NCBI GenBank assembly: GCA_965644295.1 | Contig: CBFFRP010000214.1 | Location: 1-64,000 of the forward strand | Source of the DNA: Paraphysomonas bandaiensis | Taxonomy: Eukaryota > Chrysophyceae | DNA length: 64,000 nucleotides | Direction of reading: 5' to 3' | Shown: positions 58,647-64,000 of the stretch, in pieces | Numbering within the stretch: the stretch's first letter is position 1 | Layout of the letters: the number at the start of each line of letters is the position of its first letter | Made by a program: the position numbers and the translations under genes | Notes under the pieces: model-generated | What the model was told of the DNA's origin: nothing | Seen by the model: only the letters and a program-made list of their open reading frames with translations | Databases searched by the model: none

Positions 58647-59420
58647 CTACTTCTCGCTCTCTACTGCATCAGGATCTTCTTGCAGGGCTTCATGGAGGGT
58701 ATAAACATCCCACAACATGTAATTGGCTCGTAGGAATAGCAACGATTCTAGACGATATGGATTCATGTTTCTACGCTCAGGTGTCATAATCAACTTTGCA
58801 CGACTAAAGCGCCTCTCAACATCATTAGATTGTGCTTCAATATGAAGCAAGCAGCGGTAGTTGGACTCATAGGTACAAAGTCGAGCTCTCTTTTAGTGAC
58901 CTCGGCGCTGTCCAGAACACGCTGTGCAAAATCAGTTCCTTCACTCTCGTCCTCGTTATTTCTGTCGGGTACACCAACCTCCATGGATGAATCCAGTTGC
59001 AAATGTCTAACTGCTCTTCTCTCATGGCCTGTCAACTCCTTTCATCGTTCCCTTGAATTTTAGCCACTGCCTTCTCAAAGGTATGGATGCAGCTCTGGAA
59101 ATTCTGGCGGGCTTGGTACAAATGGGTTCCATCTCTTTGTAAGGCCAGCGTAACATACATTCTGTAATTTTTCAAGTTGCGTCAAATATTGTTTCAGCTT
59201 TCAAAAGTTAGCTGGAGTTAGAATCCGGAGTAAGGAGATACTTTCATTCTTATAAAAGACAATAAATCGCCAACGTGAAGTCTTTCATTTCCCAAAATTC
59301 TCTCGAGTTCCTCTCGCCAAGAAATATTTGGCGCCCTTCTTGGCTATATGATTCACACAAGTCGTGTAACCTCGCTGTATACTTTGTTTAACACAATCAT
59401 TGCACAACAAACAAATATGA
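58647..59420 (-). pseudogene. hAT transposase remnant (C-terminal dimerisation domain)
   Basis: On the minus strand, 58850-58647 encodes EAQSNDVERRFSRAKLIMTP, ERRNMNPYRLESLLFLRANY and MLWD, the hallmark hAT C-terminal dimerisation motif (ERxFS...T..R..L.P..LE.LLFL..N). Upstream, 59035-58800 encodes DFAQRVLDSAEVTKREL and DFVPMSPTTAAC in a shifted frame. About 59390-59300 reads YTTCVNHIAKKGAKYFLA, resembling the hAT catalytic-core region around CxxH. Frames are broken in at least two places and there is no start. The hAT-type MITEs nearby (R2, R5) could have been mobilised by such an enzyme. Confidence 0.75.
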
Positions 59421-59634
59421 TACAGAGCACTGAGAGGATTCTCTGAGTCCACTCGGAAGAAGACTCAGACTGTAAATTACACTTCCATCATCGTTGCTAA
59501 TATAATATGCCCTATATACATACTTGCTCTGCTACCTTCTTTCAACTTTGGGGGAAAATAGTGTTTTTATGAATGTTTTTAGGTGAAATGTTCATATTTT
59601 CTTTGCACTAGTTGGTAAATGGTAGATGCGTATT

Positions 59635-59830
59635 AGCTTGACTAGTTTGTTCATCTAGCCACTAATGGGTTTCTGACTCTTGAACGCCTATATAGCTAAA
59701 TAAACAGACATTTACTAAAACTGATGCATGTCAGGGCTAGGAAACAATATATTGAATTGCACTACATTGTACAATATATTGATTGGTCGACAGGCCAAAA
59801 CATCAATATTGTTTCTGTTAAAGTAGCTCT
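59635..59830. repeat. R1 right end followed by left half of hAT-type MITE (R2b)
   Basis: The R1 end TCTGACTCTTGAACGCC lies at about 59672-59688. Then ATGCATGT (59724-59731) precedes CAGGGCTAGGAAACAATATA at 59732, running to GTTTCTGTTAAAGTAGCTC. The right half of the MITE is missing. The same order occurs at 60420-60600, an offset of 801 bp. Confidence 0.7.
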
Positions 59831-59832
59831 AC

Positions 59833-60345
59833 CGCTTTTCGCTGCAGCAAAGCTAATGATCCTAAATCGAAGTCGACGATACATTACCCCACACAAAGTA
59901 CCCCCAAGGCTACTCCCGCGACCGCGTCCAAAACATAGACACAAAATGGAAACGCCCAAGGGTGCTACGATTACTAGGAGTCCACAGACGACCCGAGACT
60001 GGAACACCGCCCACCACACCCACGAACCCCACCACTCATACACATAGGACCATAGCACCGAGCCGCATGACACCATCAGGCCCCAGACAGCGACGCCGTC
60101 TCCGGAAACTCCACTTATGCCTGACGCCCAAATGGTGCACGGCGACAACGCCACATTCCACCACACTATCCACCTCTCAGCATGCACATCTAGTGCACGG
60201 TACACTCAGGACCTTAATGCAGAACCCTGTTCCTCAGAGCCTGGTGGAACCTTATCCCAAGGGGAGACCCCCGGACAACACGCGCCAGTGAGTCCTAAGA
60301 CACACGAGCAGGGCGAAACAGACAAACAACATTAAGAACGGAAGT
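59833..60345 (+). other. GC-richer coding-like segment of an R1-related element
   Basis: Higher GC than its surroundings, with Pro/Thr/His-rich frames on the plus strand, such as 60117-60335 (MPDAQMVHGDNATFHHTIHL). Composition and position (directly left of an R1 right end) match the Pro/Thr-rich part of the element at 52915-53660. No domain is recognised and frames are short. It is probably the decayed 3' part of the same element type. Confidence 0.4.
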
Positions 60346-60530
60346 GGTCGCACCTTGGTGCTTGCGGCGACGCACAAGCAGATTCTGTAGCGCTAAATAG
60401 TAGGATAATAGAATTTGTGCTGATTAGTTATGGCTAGAGGTCTAACCAGTGTGTCTAGCATTCAACTAGCCACTATATTGGTGCAGGTTTTTAACGCCTA
60501 TTGCTAAATAATAAGACTTTCAATATGCAT
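60346..60530. repeat. R1 right end
   Basis: GGTCGCACCTTGGTGCTTGC, GGCGACGCACAAGCAG, GCGCTAAATAGTAGGATAAT, then TTTTTAACGCCTATTGC and TAATAAGACTTTCAATAT. Nearly identical to the right end of the reference copy at 33880-34085. Confidence 0.8.
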
Positions 60531-60532
60531 GT

Positions 60533-60699
60533 CAGGGCAAGGAAACAATATATTGATTGGTCGACAGGCCAAAACATCAATATTGTTTCTGTTAAAGTAG
60601 CTCACAATATATTGCAATATGTTGTAATTGTATTGTGGAGCCTGTTTAAAATCTCCATCAATAGTATTGCAATATATTGTTTCCTATTTCCTAGCCCTG
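60533..60699. mobile_element. hAT-type MITE R2c, complete, 167 bp
   Basis: Terminal repeats are CAGGGCAAGGAAACAATATA and, in reverse, CAGGGCTAGGAAATAGGAAA. The flanking 8-bp sequences ATGCATGT and ATGCATAT differ at one base. CAGGG ends with 8-bp duplications are characteristic of hAT elements. It has no coding capacity. Confidence 0.85.
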
Positions 60700-60943
60700 A
60701 TGCATATATATATAAGGTATTTATGAATGTGGGTTTGACTGGTGAACATATTATGATAAACAGATGTAAAGAAAAGCAGAATATTATATGAAGTGAAATA
60801 ATGTCCAATTCTAATATAAGATGCACCCACTCTAACAATATCATTGCAATATATGCTTAATTATAAGTTATATTTAAAATAGTAATATAGACGACACAGT
60901 CGATTTCAATTCCTAGCTTGGAGTACCGATCCCTAAGCTTAAC

Positions 60944-61064
60944 CAGGGCCTGGTAACCATTAATGGCAGTCCAGTTCCCGGCAATTATAATGGCACTAAT
61001 GAAAAATGTCCTAGCAATTATAATGGCCATTAATGCCATTACCATTAACGGTTACCAGACCCTG
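60944..61064. mobile_element. hAT-type MITE R5a, complete, 121 bp
   Basis: Ends CAGGGCCTGGTAACCATTAA and, in reverse, CAGGGTCTGGTAACCGTTAA form about 24-bp terminal inverted repeats. The flanks AGCTTAAC and AACTTAAA match at six of eight positions. Inside, CAATTATAATGGC occurs twice. Confidence 0.8.
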
Positions 61065-61570
61065 AACTTAAACAGAGGTATAGATGGTAAAAGTGTAAAA
61101 GTTAGTCGTCTAGGCACAACTTCTATGACTACAACTATTCCGTGTTCAATGATTTCCTACCCAGTTCACAGAGCTCTGACTTTTCTTAATAAGGCCTAAC
61201 CTATTTAGCCAAATGATCACCAATCTACAATAAAGATCTATCCTGCACCCTGCACCAATTATGTACATCTTCCGAAATAATACTTTTAAGTGCAAAACAC
61301 ATTCTTGAACGAGCCCGTAGAGCGTTTAAGAGTACATACTTATCAACCATGAAAACTCAACTGACCATATCAACTGACACATAGTCAATTTTTCTTACCA
61401 ACATTTCTAGATACGAATTTCCAACCAACTCTTTTTCATCTATTCCTAACAAAACAATTCTGAACTGAAACGAAACGCATAAACGGCCAGTTAGTAGTAG
61501 CACTACAGTATACGAAAAAGTAGTCCTCAGACCTATGACGAATGTCGATAACACTTATTAACCTATTAAG

Positions 61571-62230
61571 TTAATAGAAGCCTTCTTCAGTAGCGACATG
61601 GCTGAATTTGCATGCATCTCCACGATCACACTCTCCCCGCTGAAAAGCATAGCAAGCGCCTCGCGAGCTGCCCTTTCCCGCACTTTCAGGAACTTCCCCA
61701 AATTCATGGATGAAGCGACAAGAATCACCCCGATCACACTCTCCTCGCTGATACGCATAGCAGATACCAGCAGATTTACGAGGCGCACCATAGCTGCTGT
61801 CAGCGTTAATTACATCTTCACTGTGGCTGAACTTGCAGGATGTTCCGCGATCACACTCGCCTCTCTGAAAAGCATAACACGGCCCTCTAGATCGCGAACT
61901 ATAGCTTCCTCCGAATCCACTTCCCCCTTCATGACTGAAACGGCAAGAGTCTCCTCTCGTGCACTCTCCCCTCTGGAATGCATAACACGCGCCTGCGCTT
62001 CCTCTGTTTCGTGAATATCCGGAGAATCCATTGCCTTCACCCCCCCCCTCTTCATGACTAAATCTGCAGCTGTCACCACGATCGCATTCACCTCTCTGGA
62101 AGGCGTAACAGACACCGCGACTTCCTCCGCGACGACCAAATCCGCCAGAGGCCTCGGCATCGTGTGAAAATCGGCATGAGCTTCCGCGCTCACACTCACC
62201 CCTTTGATAAGCATAACACACACCTGACAT
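61571..62230 (-). CDS. Six-finger CCCH zinc-finger protein, probable RNA-binding, 219 aa
   Basis: An intronless frame from ATG 62230 to stop 61571. Six near-identical fingers of spacing C-X7-C-X5-C-X3-H sit at residues 5-23, 41-59, 82-100, 118-136, 157-175 and 193-211. Each has the core CYAFQRGEC or CYAYQRGEC, then RGDSCRFSH or similar. Spacers are Gly/Arg/Ser-rich (FGRRGGSRG, NRGSAG), like RGG RNA-binding linkers. CCCH fingers of this kind bind single-stranded RNA, usually in mRNA processing or decay. The fingers are more similar to each other than expected for an old array, suggesting recent internal duplication. Divergent from the dynamin gene, about 460 bp away. Confidence 0.92.
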   Translation of the reverse strand: MSGVCYAYQRGECERGSSCRFSHDAEASGGFGRRGGSRGVCYAFQRGECDRGDSCRFSHEEGGGEGNGFSGYSRNRGSAGACYAFQRGECTRGDSCRFSHEGGSGFGGSYSSRSRGPCYAFQRGECDRGTSCKFSHSEDVINADSSYGAPRKSAGICYAYQRGECDRGDSCRFIHEFGEVPESAGKGSSRGACYAFQRGECDRGDACKFSHVATEEGFY

Positions 62231-62691
62231 TATCTCAAGAAGTAATCAGTCAATTGTTTCGTCTACATATACTACTGGAGAATTACTCTAACATTGTGCT
62301 GAGACAACACATCCATCTCTTCGTATAGAGGCAGTATATCCGTGTATCTATCTGTGTATCTATCAGTCATCATCAGAACGAAGATTGCTCTTTGTAACTT
62401 CAAACAAACGATTGGAGAAGGTCTAAATCTTCAAACGACACGTATATACAGATTTCAGTTTTCGTTGAAGTGAATATATGATACATGGTGTGATTCCAAT
62501 AAAAAAAGTCTACGACAATGAAAACTCCATTTTTGTGGACATCCATCTGCATCTGCATGCATACAAAGAATGAGGGTTTAAAAAGCTCAATCCGACTTCC
62601 GCTCTATGTTACACACATATATACAGCAGCACCAGTAGATACACATACAGCAGACACCTCACTCGCAATTACTTATTCGCCCTATATCGTT

Positions 62692-64000
62692 ATGGCGATT
62701 TCCCAGGCGTCAACTACCATCATACTCTTCGTGGTGACGGTGTTTGCTGCATGCCTCAATGAGTTGGACTGTAGAAGTGCGCCGCCGTTAAGAGGTGCAC
62801 TAGCGCTCCAATCATATGCTCTTCGCAGTAGCAGTAGAAACGTGAATGTGTTTGAGGAATCGACCACTCCGACAATAGAGGATCGCGATGAAAATGATGA
62901 GCTCTATGACGCCTACAGCAGCCTTCACTCTCTCTCGAAGGTGAGGTCGATCGATATATTTGTTACACCAGCTGAGTTTAATCACTACATGCGTAGAACT
63001 TCAACAAACCTTTCGATTGTCCAGCTGTATTAGTTGTTGGACATCAATCAAGTGGGAAAAGCGCGCTGATTGAAGCACTCATGGGGTTTCAATTCAACCA
63101 GGTGGGGGGGGGCACGAAAACTAGGCGCCCTGTGGCCCTTCGGATGCAATATAACCCAGATTGCCACCAACCGAGGTGTCATGTTACAACTGAAAGTGGC
63201 GAGGAAAAACAACTGTCGATATCCGAGATTCAGGAGTACATCGAGACTGAGAATCAGCGTATCGAGAGGGACTCGACACGACATTTCGACCCAAAAGAGA
63301 TTGCCATCCGCGTGGAATACAGAGGGTGCCCCGATCTGTTAGTAATAGATACCCCCGGTCTCCTACATGCGCCTCGCGGTGGGAGGGAAGCAAAAGGAGC
63401 AGAGGGTCTTCAAGGAGAACAACGAGCTCTGGCAGAGGCGGCGAAGGAAGCGGAGGACCTTGTTGGAAGCATGATGAGGTGTAAAGACTATATTATTCTC
63501 TGCATTGAGGATACGTCGGACTGGAAGCACACGACAACCAGAAATATTGTAATGCAGGAGGATCCGAAATTAACCAGAACAGTTCTTGTTTCTACAAAAC
63601 TGGATACGAAAATACCACAATTCTCAGAGGATAATGACTTAGCAGGATTCTTGAGGTACTCTCACGCTGTTAGCCTGTCCCACAGTTAATTTGACATCCG
63701 TGTAGGGCGTCGATGATAAATAGACTATTCCCACAACTGTTGGGAGGCCCTTTCTTTACAAGTGTTCCTAGTGGTCGCGTGGGACAGACTAAGGTACATC
63801 ATCGGGTGTTGGTTGTATTTCACTGGTGTAATACAATGTTTGCTGTAGGACTTTGAAACAGACGAGGCATTTGCTGCAGCCGTAGAGGCCCTTGAGTTAG
63901 AGGATTGCGATCGAGTGCTCTCTCGGGGTGCAGATCCCGGTCTACGGTCTCGCATAGGGGTCACATCTCTCCGGGTTTTCCTGGAGAAACGCATACACGA
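62692..64000 (+). CDS. DRP5B: Dynamin-related GTPase of the ARC5/DRP5B type, with signal-peptide-like N-terminus; 3' end outside window
   Basis: Membrane-fission GTPase of the plastid-division group. Exons are 62692-62940, 62997-63655, 63706-63793 and 63849 onward; introns are 56, 50 and 55 nt. The GTPase domain shows AVLVVGHQSSGKSALIEALM (P-loop G98-S105), FNQVGGGTKTRRPVALRMQY, VIDTPGLL, ILCIEDTSDW and VSTKLDTKIPQF. FFTSVPSGRVG and RSRIGVTSLRVFLEK follow. TKTRRP, CxEDxSDW and TSVPSGRVG are typical of ARC5/DRP5B rather than classical dynamins. The stretch ELYDAYSSLHSLSK before the G domain also fits. The N-terminus MAISQASTTIILFVVTVFAA is a hydrophobic signal-like segment followed by SAPPLRGALALQSYALRSSS, rich in Ser/Leu/Arg. 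An in-frame ATG at 62518 would add 58 residues and bury the signal. Confidence 0.9.

Noticed and set aside
62518-62691. Upstream in-frame ATG for the dynamin gene
   Set aside because: It would place 58 unrelated residues before a signal-like segment; the ATG at 62692 gives a coherent N-terminus. Not excluded without cDNA.

Overview
The window is nuclear DNA of a microbial eukaryote. Genes carry many short GT-AG introns: 30 were placed, most 43-150 nt, with a clear short class of 43-56 nt. Gene content is eukaryotic: Rab2, clathrin heavy chain, GFAT, a Roadblock/LC7 dynein light chain, a RING protein, CCCH zinc fingers, and a dynamin of the ARC5/DRP5B plastid-division type. The dynamin argues for a plastid-bearing lineage. 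Its signal-peptide-like N-terminus would fit an alga with a complex (secondary) plastid; this is inference, and no species is claimed.

Layout. 1-9213 is one satellite array: 57 complete monomers of 156-162 bp plus a decayed edge copy, with visible higher-order structure. 9214-12454 is repeat-rich and gene-free. 12455-19659 holds a divergent pair for vesicle traffic, Rab2 (-) and clathrin heavy chain (+). 19660-24406 is repeat-rich. 24407-27480 is a 13-exon GFAT gene for hexosamine synthesis, with an unusual N-terminal extension before the catalytic Cys. 27481-29798 is repeats. 29799-32799 is a divergent pair, a TPR protein (-) and a secreted or Golgi glycosyltransferase-like protein (+). 32800-37680 contains several copies of a terminal-inverted-repeat element, one of them carrying GC-richer coding sequence. 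37681-41546 is a divergent pair, a class 3 lipase with cysteine-rich FYVE-like regions (-) and an FkbM-type methyltransferase (+), separated by about 300 bp of pure CATA microsatellite. 42306-48074 is a nested mobile locus: a young, intact Copia element inside a hAT-type MITE. 48224-50493 holds remnants of a methyltransferase and a PLP-dependent decarboxylase. 50865-51095 is a small COX7a-like gene. 51096-56020 is repeats, including a MITE with perfect 45-bp terminal inverted repeats. 56021-57691 holds a RING protein (-) and Roadblock (+). 57692-61570 is repeats and a hAT transposase remnant. 61571-64000 holds a six-finger CCCH protein (-) and the 5' part of the dynamin gene (+).

The genes do not form an operon-like pathway. 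Several share divergent promoters (Rab2/clathrin, TPR/glycosyltransferase, lipase/FkbM, RING/Roadblock, CCCH/dynamin), and membrane traffic is a recurring theme. The most unusual items are the satellite's pentameric higher-order repeats, the GFAT start, the dynamin presequence, and a dispersed element family (called R1 here) with hairpin-forming ends and coding sequence matching no domain I recognise. No rRNA, tRNA or CRISPR array was seen.
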